Assembly (NCBI GenBank): GCA_036571765.1
Contig: BROE01000003.1
Span: 10,449,821 to 10,513,820, forward strand
Reading direction: 5' to 3'
DNA from: Plecoglossus altivelis
Lineage: Eukaryota; Chordata; Actinopteri; Osmeriformes; Plecoglossidae
DNA length: 64,000 bases
Below are positions 24,801 through 49,158 of this stretch, piece after piece (the stretch's first letter is position 1; every line of letters starts with the position of its first letter). Under the pieces are notes generated by a model. That model ran no database searches, was not told the DNA's origin, and was given only the letters and a program-made list of their open reading frames with translations. The position numbers and the translations under genes were made by a program.

Positions 24801-26225
24801 ATAGTTGGGAATGCAATGGTTGTCAGGACGCGTATTCAGTTTCGAGATAGTTTATTGATGAGCTCTGACTTTTAGCACTTTTCACATGTCAGAGAAAGTC
24901 AAGTGTATGCGTCCACAACTAGACTTTATGCTGTGCGCGTACTCACACTTTCCCTACACCCCCAATCCCCCCTCCCCCTTCGGTCTTCTCGACCCGGAAT
25001 CTGTTGCATTGGAACAAACGATTGGAACACCCCTAGTCCGAGACTGGTGCTCGAAGTGCAACCTCAACTACTGGCACGGAGGGGTTGCTTTGGTATGAAC
25101 TGGGGTGTGCATTGATGTGCGTTGAAGAGTGTGGTCGTGGCTGCAGAAACATTTCCTTATTTAGTGTCTGTTAGAAAACCTGTGTAGTATCAAAGAAGTA
25201 AAGATACAAATTGAGGCAGCAAACAGAAATGATCCTCGAGTGAATTACTAATTGTTTTGCCATTGTTGTTAATTGAGTAAAGCATGTTTATTCACGGAAT
25301 GTCAATAACAAGGGCACATGTCTGGAATTTGCTAAACAACAGTAAACGTTGTTAGACTGTTCAAGTGGAACTTAGTGACTGAGAACCATCAAACACACAG
25401 TAATTCAGATGGATAATGAACTGGGTTTACGCATTTTATGTTCACTCATTTCAGTATACCCACGACACATGTATTTTGCCGTGGTCTGACTGTCCCAGCG
25501 TCAGTTGATTTAGTAGCCAGTAAATGTTTAAAAAATGTACTTAGACTGTAAACGGTTAATGCTGATCCGCTTGGGGTCAGCGCGCACCATGTGCTCGATG
25601 CCCGTGCCTCCATTTGTAACTCCAGGTTCACGGTTAGTGTAGAAAAAGGCTGTCTGCTTTTCGCGAAGGCAACTGAGGCTGCGTGTCCGAGATGCACTTG
25701 CCATTCCTATCATGGGTCTCAATAGCATGCAATAGCATTTTCTGAAAGCAGTATTTGTATAGCATTATTTGTGTCAGAGAAAGACAGCGAGGGAGATAGT
25801 GTCTTTGCGTGGAAGAGAGAGAACGAGAGAGAAAGAGAGCGAGAGAGAAAGAGAGAGAGACAGGGAATTTGCATGTGTAGAGTGATTAGTGGATTTTGAA
25901 AAGCGGGGTAAGGCTCTGCCCGGTTTCCCGCTCTGGCAGCGCGAGGTATGAGGAAGTGTTTCTCTGGAGCATGATGACAGAGGTCAGCCACCGCTAATGG
26001 GCCAGAGAGGAAGAGGAGAGGAGGAGAGGCACACACCAGGAACAGAAACACACATGCATTTAATACTCGAGTGGTACTAGCATCTCCAATAGGAATAGGT
26101 GCGCCTGCCCCCTCTCTCACACACTCTCTCTTTCTCTCTCTCGCCCACTCACTCACGAGCGCACATTTTCAGTCTCGCGCAGTCCTGACATTTCATTTTA
26201 TTGTCAATCTCTGCTTCCTTCGCAG

Positions 26226-26361
26226 GGATTTCTTTCTCCATTCAAGACCACTTGGAAAATATATCACAACGCTAACTCTACCGAAAGGGTTACATTCAAC
26301 ACTGTGGCTCCCGTTCTTTAACGCTCAGTCATCACCGAGGACTTTGGCAGCGGAGCGCAAG

Positions 26362-26374
<13 letters not shown>
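26226..26374 (+). CDS. pax6: pax6 exon with 5' UTR and first coding codons (coding from 26362)
   Basis: A pyrimidine-rich acceptor ends in CAG at 26223-26225, and a donor GTAATC follows at 26375. The 136 nt before the start contain no upstream ATG. ATG at 26362 has A at -3 and opens MPQK, leaving one base (G) to be completed by the next exon as Glu. The MPQK start is the fish-type N-terminus. The acceptor implies at least one upstream non-coding exon, which I could not place. Coding part 26362-26374 is well supported by the in-frame join; the 5' boundary is a splice-site prediction. Confidence 0.8.
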
Positions 26375-38655
<12,281 letters not shown>

Positions 38656-39351
38656 GGCTGTACGTGTCATCATCGTGCGACTCCCTCCGCTCTCCCTTGG
38701 CGGACCAGAGTGTCCAGCAGTATTTCATCACGGACCTGAGACTCTCCTGACAGACTCATACGAAGAGACTCTTTTGTACTGGGATTGTGCCATTCTCCAC
38801 TGTTTGGACATGAATACTTGAAGGAAAGTAAGAAAGAAAAGAAAGAAAGAGAGACGGATCGAAAGAAAGAGAGAGACTAATGGACTTCTGTAAAGTGCCC
38901 TGTGTAAAGAACTCAATGGGGAAAAAAATTATCTCTGTTTTCAGTTTCCAACTTATGTCATTATTCGTGTTATTTGTATATGGCCAGTTGTATGTCATGA
39001 TAAAAAAAACTGATGGAACCGTGAAACCAAGTCTTGCTCGATTCTCATGAAAAGAGGAACATTTGTGAAGCTTTTCTGCCATGATGAATAGTTTTTATCA
39101 ACGTATTTCAAGAACCTCTACCTGTCTGTCTGTATACAGAATGTGGACTCTGGAAAAAAAGTTTATATCGTTCCAAAGCAGAGCTGGACTTGAAGCCACA
39201 AGCTGAGGGTTATTTTTCTTTGGTCATTTTTTCCAAAGCTTGCTTGGGAAGCAGAAAACTCTGAAGAGGGGGAAAAAAACTTCTGGTAGCTAAAAATGGT
39301 AGATTGTGTCTTCGATATAATTCAGTTTGGTATGTCGAAATGTAAGTATTT

Positions 39352-39358
39352 GTCTTCC
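39352..39358 (+). promoter_or_regulatory. miR-7 seed match in the pax6 3' UTR
   Basis: GTCTTCC is complementary to nucleotides 2-8 of miR-7 (7mer-m8) and sits in AT-rich sequence just before the first poly(A) signal. Mammalian Pax6 is a published miR-7 target in forebrain and pancreas. Function in this fish is inferred. Confidence 0.45.
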
Positions 39359-39385
39359 CTGGCAAACTAATGGAACAATTTCTAT

Positions 39386-39391
39386 AATAAA
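39386..39391 (+). terminator. Upstream poly(A) signal AATAAA of pax6
   Basis: An exact AATAAA lies about 730 nt after the stop codon. Use of this proximal site would still keep the miR-7 seed match at 39352-39358. Confidence 0.5.
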
Positions 39392-39558
39392 ATGAATTTC
39401 ATTTATATTTCTCAGAATATTCAATATATGTTTTATACATTATTATTTTTCATTCATTCGTAAATACATTTCCTTCAATCAAATCCATGTTTTGTGTTAT
39501 GAATAGTGTGTAGTTGTGTGTTTTGCCTTGCACTTGTGCCACAGAAATGCTCTCCTGA

Positions 39559-39564
39559 AATAAA
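39559..39564 (+). terminator. Distal poly(A) signal AATAAA of pax6
   Basis: An exact AATAAA lies about 900 nt after the stop. It is the last such hexamer before sequence with no further sign of the transcript. Confidence 0.5.
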
Positions 39565-39580
39565 GGAAAATACATCTGCA

Positions 39581-41005
39581 GGACGGATTAGAACATTCAG
39601 AACTGGACAGTCAACTTAAGCTAAATTCTTTAAACCTGAAATATTTTCTTATGACATGTCCTTGTTTGTATGGAGCCTGATGTTATCATTCAAGCTAAAC
39701 GCTTGAACTCAATCATAGATATCAGAAATTCAGATTTTGCCTGCTCATGACGCACCGCTAGATCTAACCTTAGCTTATTTGAGTTTACTCAAGCGACAGT
39801 AATTTGTTGATTACAAACAGAACAAAACAAAAAATCATCAATATTGCATACTGAAGAAAATGTTTACATGAATTAATTTATTGTACAATGTAAAATGACC
39901 AACAAACAATGGTTTTATCACTAGAGAGAGAGAGAGGGAAAGAGAGAGAGAGAGAGAGGGGGAGAAAGAGAATCTATTAGATAATTAGCAGGCGACAAGC
40001 TAGCTAAACAGACAAAAATCCCAGTCTGTCTTTAGAACTAGAGGGTATATGTGGACTTTGCTGATCCAGTCTATGGTCTCAGAAATAGCTGCCCTTTTCA
40101 CTGCCTGATGAAAACAAATGTGAGACGCCATAAAAACTCAGAGCGGCGTCTACCCGTACAAATTAAGAGCAACTTTTTGAGAGTAGAAACAAGTAAGAAG
40201 TGTCACTGTGGTTTGAGGAGATGGATGAAGGTGTATCCCCCTTTTTTATGAGTAACATATGAACACGGATCAGGATAAGATCGCTCACGCAAACCACATT
40301 TCAGTCCCCATGCAGGCTGGAGCACAGTGCACTGCAAACACTGTCAAACCAATCACTGCTCACCAGACAGAGTGTGATTCCAGAAGAGATGCTAGTGGGC
40401 TTCCATAACTATCGATATCGCTGCACCGACTAGGGACAGGACACACAATGCACCCATGACCCATTTACACAATCTAGTCAAGAATAGGTCTGTCAGAAGC
40501 ATCCCTTGTTCCCAGCACGACAGAAAGAAGTCGACAAGTATTTTTGATTCAATTAATGTTGAGCCAGTGACCCTTGCATTTCGTAAAAATCTCCACCATC
40601 CCATCTCTGAGGTTCAGGGTGTCGTATGTGTGGGGTTCTGTTGTGTGTAAGTCCACTTCAGTTTGAATTTCAATTTGTGAATTGTTAACGCACTGTTGGT
40701 GTTGTGTGTTGTCATCGGAGAAGCACTCGGATGAAACAGAAAGCCAGTCGCCTGAAATTACACTTTTGGTCTCTGCTGCTCCAAATGTGTACTGGTGTGT
40801 GCAAGTATAAAAACAGGAGTTTCCTCAAATACCATAGTCAACTCCAACTGGGCCCTTTAGCAGATTTTAATACATCTGACGGAATCCAAGTGTGTTACCT
40901 ATTGCTACGCCTCCCAGGTCTTCACTTCTGACACATTGAATTCTGACAGATTGAGTTAGCCCAAATACACAGCAGGAATGCTAAGCCTACGGGTAATGCT
41001 TCAAC
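39581..41005. other. Unique sequence downstream of pax6
   Basis: No gene recognised. A short GA tract lies at about 39924-39972. Confidence 0.5.
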
Positions 41006-41006
41006 A

Positions 41007-41009
41007 GAG

Positions 41010-41062
<53 letters not shown>

Positions 41063-41210
41063 TACAGAGCGAGTCATAGAGTGAGAGGAGAAGGGATAAA
41101 AGAGGAGGGAGAGGAAGAAAGACAGAGCAAGAAAAAGACAGAGGAAAATAAAGAGAGAAAGAGTGAGAGAGGGAGAGAGAGATGGAAGAGAGAGCGGGGG
41201 GGGGGGGGTG
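41007..41210. repeat. (GA)n and purine tract ending in poly-G
   Basis: Pure GA lies at 41011-41053, then purine-rich sequence, then a G run near 41196-41208. Confidence 0.85.
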
Positions 41211-42160
41211 CATGTTGTCAGAGATTCAGTTTTTAAGGAGTATTTAAATATGACAGGACACAATTATGCTGTGCTTCGTGGCGGGTTGCAGATGTGCCGT
41301 AATTCCACACCCTTCCTTTCAGACGCGTCCGCGTGAGGCGTGCGCTCGCTACCTAATCACAGAAACAAATGTCAGCCCGCTCCATCGTGTTTACGCAGCT
41401 GTGTCCAACATCATAAACACAAATAAGATCATTTGGAATTCTATACAAATAGAGAAGCTGAAAACGGTAGATTTTCTTCTGTCCTGTCTGTTCAAAGGAG
41501 GCTGGTGGAGACAGCTTCAACATCTCATTACAGCAACTGTGTTTATGCTAAACAGGCCATTTCCTAACCAGGTTGCCACTTAGTAGTCGAGGAAGAGGAA
41601 TAACCTCAACACTTTCCAGAGGTCGAAAGTACATCACAACATGACACGGTAGCAATATATGGATAGAGCGCATTATGGATGATGCGCCAAAACGTTTTCA
41701 TCCAAAATTCAAAGCAGTTCGTATTGGTCAAAACATAAACACATTAAGAACAGCAGTTCACTGTTCCAAGTGCACACATGACTATGCACAGTAGATGTAC
41801 ATGCTGTTGGATAACATGAGGCGGCTAACTACATGTTGTACATTAAGCCAAAAGCTTACAGTCATAATCCTTGTGAAGAAACCTTTGAGAGTCCTTCTGC
41901 CGAGGGACCGTTCTATGCCATGCTAACTCGACACCAGAACTAATCTCCCCCCTCAGACCTAGCCTAGCCTGTGCCAACAGCCATAACAAAGAGTTGTTTA
42001 AGCAGCGGTCGTGTTTCTGTGTAAAGCCACATAAGGTAATGTAGAACGTGTTAAAAGGGGCTAAGAGTGGTCATGTTTGAGTGGGGATTGGGTTGGTGGC
42101 CCGTGGCACTTCAGGGACAATGCTGAGAGCTGGGGATGAAGAGAGGAGAGGAGGGAGAAA
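41211..42160. other. Unique sequence, no gene seen
   Basis: 41265-41560 is non-repetitive and contains ACCTAATCAC, TTTACGCAGC and CATAAACAC strings; it may be regulatory, but nothing is decisive. Confidence 0.4.
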
Positions 42161-42445
42161 GTGTGTGTGTGTGTGTGTGTGTGTGTGAGAGTGTGTGTAT
42201 GTCTGTCCTCAGGAGGGGTTTATACAGGGGACTTGTAAATTGCAGTGAGAGCCACTTCATTCCTTTCCCCACCTTGGCCCTCAAGCAGAGCAGATAAAGA
42301 GCTTGTGTGTGTGTGCGTGTGCACGTGTGTGTGTGCACTAATGAAACTGCCTGATGACCCTTATAGTGTGCTGGACAGTGGAGGGGCACCAGGAGAGTCG
42401 TTTGAGTAGGAGTGAAGAGGCTCTTCAGTGTCTCATGACTACGCA

Positions 42446-42479
<34 letters not shown>

Positions 42480-42500
42480 GCACACACACACACCCACACA
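42161..42500. repeat. GT and CA microsatellites
   Basis: (GT)n at 42161-42186, impure GT at 42304-42340 and (CA)n at 42448-42495. Confidence 0.85.
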
Positions 42501-42659
42501 CTCATTCAGAAAAGTGGGATGAGCATGAGTGTAGGGAGTTGGGGGCAAGGGAAAGGTTGATTTTACAGGTTGATCCAAGATATAAGGCCCTATTTCCTTC
42601 CCTTCATTCTTAAAATACACATTCTCTTCTCCTTCCCTCTTTCTTGCAACCTTTTTCCA

Positions 42660-42905
42660 CTGCAGGAGTGTCATTATCCTATCATGGAGATACCCCACCA
42701 TCTTTTCATGGAGAAACTCCACCATCTTATCATAGAGAAACCCCACCATCTTATCATAGAGAAACCCCACCATCTTATCATAGAGATACCCCACCATCCT
42801 TTCATGGAGATGCCCCACCATGCTATCATGGCGATATCCCAACCTCCTGCCATAGAGATACACCAATATTCTGCCATGGAGATATCTCCACACCCTGCTC
42901 CTAAC
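42660..42905. repeat. 24-bp minisatellite, about ten copies
   Basis: The unit ACCATCTTATCATAGAGAAA plus CCCC repeats with point changes. As 24 is a multiple of three, it stays open in several frames and inflates a 300-codon ORF on the minus strand. Confidence 0.85.
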
Positions 42906-45354
42906 ATGGATTGAAAGTGTTAGAGAGCTCCTTCCATGGGTATTCCCCACTACTGTGAGCCCAGGTTTGGGCAGATTGCGTGTAAGCAAAGCAAGGATCA
43001 AGCAAGATCTCATCCTAAAGACTTATGAGATTTAGCTGTGTTTATATCACTTATGCGAGTGAATAATTTGTGACCTAAATACCATAATTTCCCCAAACAA
43101 AGATTAGAGGAAAAAGCCTTCGTATAAGAAAAGCAACAAACGAATTCCGCTGGCTGTGGGTTTAGGACTAATGACATGAGTATTAAGTGTTAATTCAACA
43201 AGACCAATTTTCCTGGGAGCTTTTCCTCAACTTTGTCAAATGACACAAATACAGTTAGCAAAATTGCAGATTGCATTACTAATTATGTCAAACAATTGCA
43301 GAATTGCAACAAAATGCGAGGGCCAAGAAGAAGGGAAGCAAGATATGGTATATGTGTAAATACACCTGAGTATGAACCTATAGAGGCCAAATATATTACA
43401 ATAAACTATGATAATACATGCATTTCAGATCTTAAAACAACGAATACATTTATTTTCACACTTAACTCTACCATGGACCTGCCATGGACCATGCAAGTTC
43501 TCAGCCAAATCGTACTGCAAGCGATAACAATGAAGTCAATGAGTCATATCAATCAAATACATGAAAGAGCACTCCTAACAGTAGATGTAGTCAGAGGTAG
43601 AAGTCTTACTCCTTATCTCAAGAAATTCTCTTCAGCCAGATGATTCTGTCCTCAGCCCTTACATTAGTCTGAACTTAACCCTACCTTCATCGCAAGGTAA
43701 GGGGGGGAGGGCTGAAAGGAGGGCAACTCGACTAAACAAACGAGTTCCGCTGCAATTCTACCCTACTATCTGGGCTAATACCACCTGAATCTAAAATGCA
43801 CTTCACGTGAAACTCAACCTTACACTTACATTCATGTCTAGAATTACACTGTTCCCCTGCTCCCACTAACCTGTGTGAACTTAATTTGTGAGTCGGGTGA
43901 TCAACAGGACCGTTCTGTTTTGAGCGTAGGCAGAACATGGACAGCAGGGATTGTTATACACGTTTTGTTGTAGACTGTACTTCTTTTCTTCTTTACTGCC
44001 GATGTAAAATAAATGATAGGACAAAACATTGGTCTCCAACTCTTAAGGCAGGATTCTCTGTCTGTGTGTTTGCGTGTCTGCTCCATTATCTGAACTCACA
44101 TCAAGCACAGCTCAGGCACTTCACGAAGCTAAATGTTGGTCAGCGCTTTGCTCGGGTTTCGAACGCGCTGTTAATGAAAGCTTTGTGTTCTGCTTGTGAG
44201 CGCAGAGCAGCGCTGTGGCTGTTTTGGATGCAGTTGGAGGCTGTGTTTGCTGCCAAGGCGGTGTGGTCTGTAGACAAGGTTACGTTGCGAGGCTGGGATG
44301 TAGGCCCAGTGAAAGCCTGAGGGCTGCATAAGGTCATGGGGGGTTCAAGGGAGGAGGGGGGAGGAGGGAGAAGGGCTGAAGGGGAGGGCCGAGCTATGCT
44401 AGCCAAAACCACGAGTGTTAAATATTTTATCACAGCGAGCATTCGCCCACAGGCTTTGGAGGAGCGCTAGGGGCCAGTGGCAAGACTGGATGGAGGGACT
44501 AGCATGGGAAGCATCGCGTGTATATGTGTGCGTGGAATGTGTGAGTGTCTGTGTGTTTGTAAGTGTGTGTTGGCAGTGGGTGTGGAGCGTATATGTAAGT
44601 GCTGCCTTCACATTGGATAGCCTGGCCTGAAAAGGCTGCAGCTCCATGTGTTATGACAGGCAATCCAGGGGTTATGGTTGCTCACCCTTCCTTCTTTGTT
44701 CCTCTGCTACCTCGTATTCATGTCTGGTTCTCTCTTCTGGCTGCTGAAAACGATGTTGCCTGTGGTTGTGCCACAGTATCAGTGACGCAACCACCGACCC
44801 TGGTCACCGATCAGTCATGTTGCAAACGTGTCGGACAACACGTCGTTCGCTCAAGCATCGTTAAAAAAAACGATGACCTGCGGCCAACGCAGGCGTCCGT
44901 GATTTCATGCGTTGCAGTAGCAAGCGTACATCTGCCAGACAAGAGGAAGCGAGCGTTTGGGGGTGCAGAGGGTCTTCAGTGAGCCCAGGGCAGAAGGACA
45001 GAAAGCCGTGTGTCATGCTTGGACCCTGCAGCCTCTGAGCACAACAAGCTGGTCCTTGTCCTGCTGCTGTGATTGACTGTAGCTAAGTGGCCTCCTCTCT
45101 CCAGCCTGCAGACAGCAGCTCGGGGGTTAATGAGGTGTAAAACGACGGAGAGCAAATATTTACAAGGCTTATAGGAGGAGCGGGGAACACACAGGCACAA
45201 AGGGGGTTGTGAGAGTAGTACCTTGACCTGTAAATAGATTAGCAGGGAATTATGGGAAATTGTGTTTCAAGGCAAGCTGCTCTCTAGAGGATAAAGTGGA
45301 TGGTGATTTATACTGCATTACAAGAGGTGGTAAAGCAAATACGGGTGGCTTGGA
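42906..45354. other. Unique sequence, no gene supported
   Basis: A 136-codon + strand ORF at 43233-43643 has ordinary composition but no motif I recognise and no matching splice context. A GT-rich patch lies at 44520-44585. 45220-45320 is AT-rich and unique. Confidence 0.4.
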
Positions 45355-45470
45355 TGGGACAGAGGGACCAACAGGGCCAGGACAGAGGGACCAACAGGGC
45401 CAGGACAGAGGGACCAGCTAGTTCAGGACATACAGAGGGACCAGCTATCCTAGACCAGGGGGACCAGAAC
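45355..45470. repeat. 23-bp GACAGAGGGACCAACAGGGCCAG repeat in short array
   Basis: About four to five copies; the last ones diverge (ACCAGCTAGTTCAGGACA). Confidence 0.7.
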
Positions 45471-47500
45471 TGAGCAGATGATGGGCCAGAATCTACAGAC
45501 TGCTCTCCTAGTGAGTTGGCTGGCTTTTATTTTGTCCTCTTGGAACAAGGAGTATATTGCAGACACCAGGTGTGAAGTTCAGACAATTTAAACAACTATG
45601 GTTTCCCTTCCTAGAAGTCCCACTGAGATTACTGCGGGTGTCAGTGTCCAAGCACAGGGACCTGGGTGAGGGGAGTGATTGTCTGAGTCTGTCTTAACAA
45701 CACAGGCAAAATGTTTCTCTTCTCATTTATGTGTGCACGCGTGTCAGCTGTTCAAAGGCTTGGAGAAGCTTGGAGCTTACTAGAAAGGCAAAAAACCCTC
45801 CACCATACTGGGTTCTCTGGCCTAGGCTAGGGAAGGGTTGCCCACGGTAACCTTCCACACCAAGGCAGGCATGCTTAACACTGTTGCCTGTTGTTAATTT
45901 CCATTCCTCAAAGCAGTCTGACTGGGATAACATCTCCCAGTCACACAGTCCATGCCACTGAAAATGTCCAACCGACATGGGAATGTCTGCACAAGACCAA
46001 CATAACCTGTCTGTCTGTGAAAGCTGTGAAAAGGGACTATAGGGCTAGCCTTAACTTGTCTAAGGGGATAGCCCTGGCAGGTTACGGCCTAAAGCTCTTC
46101 TGGTACTATCACCCAATGAATACCCTGACTTGAGCTCAGTAGGTGAATATGGCCTGATGGCAGACAAAGATAAATGTAATTGAACAAATTCCATCTAGTT
46201 CACTGTGATTTTTTTTGTACAATAGTTCATGTTAAAATGTGTACATGTGCAAAATGTGTACATGTGCGAGTGTGTTTGCGTGTGTCGTTCTGGTTGTAGC
46301 CCTGAGACACCTGGCAAAGCCCTTGACAGACGCTAGCTACCCTGGACGTATATGAACTATGACACACTCCCTCCATGAGTCAGTCCTCTACGAAGATGGC
46401 CGCTCCTCCGTGGCAGTGCGGAGGTGGGCCGGAGAGAGGGGGCTGTCTCCAGGTGCGCTGGCCTGTCAGAGGTGATCTCTCTCTGGGGTACGAGGGCTGC
46501 CAGGCCAGGGCACCGCTGATGGGGAGACTCGTGCCTGGTTGGTTTTTAGATTTGACGGCATCGCTGTCACGGTGAGACAGAAAACACTGGGCTGTTGTTG
46601 TGGGTTTGTGTTTTGTGTCCGTGCGTGTGTGTTACGCTGAAGTGCGTGGATGTGTGAACAACATTCGCACGCGTACACACTCGGTTTTTGAAAAAGACGG
46701 AAGTGAACTTAACTAAATCTGATCATGCTAAGAAGCCATTTCACCATCGTCCCCATAAACATCTCTTTACAATCGTGAAGGCCGACGGTTTTTCTTTATT
46801 TCTTGCATTTTTTCAGAGGAAACTGTTTCTGAATCTAATAATTATCCTCTTCATCCTCTTAATTCACTGCTGGGCCTGAGCCTGGGCGGGTTGCCAGGTT
46901 GGGTTGCCAGGTTGGGGCAGAGTTGGAGTTGTCAGGAGGATTACGGTCCTAGGCGGCAAGGGGCTGAGCAGGCTGCAATTACCCAGCTCCGCGCGGTGCC
47001 TTTGATTTCAAGGATACTCTCAGGAAACGGCTAAAAGGTTGAATAATACACCATTAACACCTCCCTGGACTAGTCTCTCCACTCTCAAAGGACCAAACCA
47101 ACCAACCAACTTTGTCCTCTGAATCTGTTTGCAGCAAAGACTTACCACAATGAGGAACTGGCAAACACAACTAGAAAAAAAGAAAAAGTAATGTATCAAC
47201 CTAGCACCTAGGAGCTGCACTCTTTTTAATTTCTCTTTTACAACTGAGTGGAAGTTGTACAGAAACTCTCAGAATGTTAGCGGTTGGAGTAATCACTTTC
47301 TCCCCCCTCTCACTCAAATATATCAGTATATTCTATTGTGACTGAGCCATGAATGAAATTCCTTTCAAAGGAGAATCTTTTATATGACAGCCTGAGATTT
47401 TTAAATGAAAATGGGGGTCAACGTCTTCTCATTTTCCTGACAAAGGAGAGAAAGGAGGGATGGAGCGGGAGTTGATGGCTACAGCATAAGGTGATGTGAT
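45471..47500. other. Unique sequence, no gene seen
   Basis: A small GGTTGCCAGGTT duplication lies at 46889-46915. No exon or RNA gene recognised. Confidence 0.4.
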
Positions 47501-47554
47501 AAAAGGAAAGGGAGAGAGAGAGAGAAAGGGAGAGGGAGAGCGAGAAAGATGGCA

Positions 47555-47760
47555 AGCGTCGGCTCACATCAATGCGGCATTGTGCGTGTCGGGCTGAGAC
47601 GAACGAGCAAGCGCTGGCCACAATCTCAACGCCGTAATTAAATTTCACACAATATGAGGCAGCCAATGACATGTAAATTATGAATGGCGGATTCCTTGCT
47701 TTCCATGACAGTGTTAAATAAGGGAGGTGTGGGTGACATCATTAGATTATGTCCCTCGAT
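47555..47760. promoter_or_regulatory. Enhancer-like block downstream of pax6
   Basis: This is dense unique sequence between a GA tract (47504-47550) and a poly-G/GT repeat. It carries CCGTAATTAAATTTC, CCAATGACATG, TAAATTATGAATGG and GTGACATCATTAG. It is a likely conserved non-coding element, but conservation could not be tested. Confidence 0.4.
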
Positions 47761-47765
47761 TTGGG

Positions 47766-47861
47766 AGGGGGGGGGGGGTGCGGGCATGAAGGGAGATGGT
47801 ATATGTCTGTGTGTGTGTGTGTGTGTGTGGGGGGGGGGGTTACAGGGGTAGGGGGGGGGGT
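47766..47861. repeat. Poly-G, (GT)n, poly-G compound tract
   Basis: G runs at about 47766-47778, 47829-47839 and 47851-47860 flank a GT repeat. Such tracts are error-prone in assembly. Confidence 0.8.
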
Positions 47862-48774
47862 GCACAGCCTCACAAAGGTCGTCTTTGAGGGCCCACAGCC
47901 AGAGTATGGCACAAACGCTGTGCTAGGAGATGATTTCAAACGCCAGCCATACAATGAACAACCAGCCCGGGATTGTGTTTGTTCGTCTAGGTATAAAATA
48001 GACATTATAGGCACAATTGTCCCTCTCACCAAGATGCTCCAGCCGTCTCCAAAGGGAAGTGAGATAAGTGGATGCACTTCACTGGCTCCCTGTTTCTCTG
48101 TCCAATTACCCCTAAATAAATAGACACAGCCCACTGGCATCAACAATGAAATATAGCTTGAAAGGGAAGAAAGGAGCATTTTAAAACTGTTCGCAGCATA
48201 TAAAAGTACTGTTGGGTAATTGCGTGAGAGGGGGAAGCCAGTGGCTGGGTCTTTTCATTGAGAGTTTTTCCTTAAGAAGGGAGAGAGAGGATCAAACGGG
48301 CGAAGGAGCGACCCTAAACTCCTGAAAGAAAAAAGTCTGTTTTATCCTCCTTCAGTCCCCCGCTAACAAGAGACTGTTTTCGCGGAGCACAATTCGAATG
48401 GCCACAGTTGTATCCAGGCCATGCCGACCGCACTATTTCTGCTCAATACCTTGACGCAACTTGCAAAATAAGGTCTAATTCGTGAAGGGCATGTGGAAAC
48501 TTACGTAAGGAAAGCACACTACCGCCGACTGCAATCATTATTACCCGATGATACTTTCGGTTTCTTGCCTTTTCCTCCCCTTCTTTTCCTCTCTGAAAAG
48601 TCCAACTTTGCAAGTGTGTTTCAAAAAGTAATGCGCTAGCACGGTCCGGCTATCATGTACAACCATACTATTTATAATTAGGACACATCTCCTTTGAGCC
48701 ATGCAGCTTTGGGGGGAGAGGAGGGCGAGGATAGGCCTGCCCTGAGTTAGGCAGACAGCTCATTAAAACTAGGG
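47862..48774. other. Unique sequence, possibly regulatory
   Basis: No gene. 48180-48700 is non-repetitive with patches of CG dinucleotides and could contain an enhancer. Confidence 0.35.
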
Positions 48775-48779
48775 AATGC

Positions 48780-48960
48780 TGCCGAGGAAGAGAAGGAAAC
48801 AGAGAGGGGGGAGAGAGACCGAGAGGGAGTGAAAGAAAGAGGCAGCGAGAGAGGCGAACGAGAGGAGGGAGCGAGCGAGAGAAACAGAGAGCAAGAGAGA
48901 GCCCTCTCCCTCCCCTTCTCCCCCTCTCCCTCCTCCTCTACACCCCCTCCCCTCCACAAC
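48780..48960. repeat. Purine tract meeting a pyrimidine tract
   Basis: GA-rich 48780-48900 switches to CT-rich 48901-48958, so the two halves are roughly complementary on one strand. Confidence 0.65.
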
Positions 48961-49097
48961 ATCTTTCTGCTTGAGTACTTCCAAGAGGCCTGCAGGACAA
49001 CGGCCCCTCTCTGGTCTCAAGTAGTTGTCTTGCACCCAGCGCCCAGGGAGAATAGAGCCACAACTTGTTAGTCAACAGCCGCACTAAGGGGGCTCTG

Positions 49098-49121
49098 TGT
49101 GTGTGTGCGTTCGTGTGTTGG

Positions 49122-49152
<31 letters not shown>

Positions 49153-49158
49153 CGTGTC
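49098..49158. repeat. (GT)n microsatellite
   Basis: Impure GT, then about 14 GT units. 49160-50040 after it is unique without a gene. Confidence 0.85.

Larger units (their letters stand above)
22084..26225. other. 5' flank of pax6, unique sequence expected to hold promoters
   Basis: About 4.1 kb with little repeat apart from a GA-rich tract at about 25795-25862. The segment 23545-23800 (TGACGTCA-type site near 23621, GCTAATTGTC) looks enhancer-like. 25240-25310 has CATTGTTGTT (SOX-type) followed by TTCACGGAATG (a partial PAX6-type site). Donor-like GTAAGG or GTATGA strings near 25905 and 25946 could end a non-coding first exon, but none is decisive. Confidence 0.5.
38656..39580 (+). other. 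pax6: pax6 3' UTR (3' end approximate)
   Basis: About 0.9 kb of unique AT-rich sequence follows the stop, with a short GAAA-rich tract at 38822-38877. Poly(A) signals AATAAA lie at 39386-39391 and 39559-39564. The length is similar to mammalian PAX6 3' UTRs. The cleavage site is inferred as 10-30 nt after the second signal. Confidence 0.65.

Noticed and set aside
42111..43013. 300-codon ORF on the minus strand
   Set aside because: Most of it is translation of a 24-bp minisatellite and CA/GT repeats; no known domain.
43233..43643. 136-codon ORF on the + strand
   Set aside because: No recognisable motif, no splice context, AT-rich chance frame; kept only as a note.
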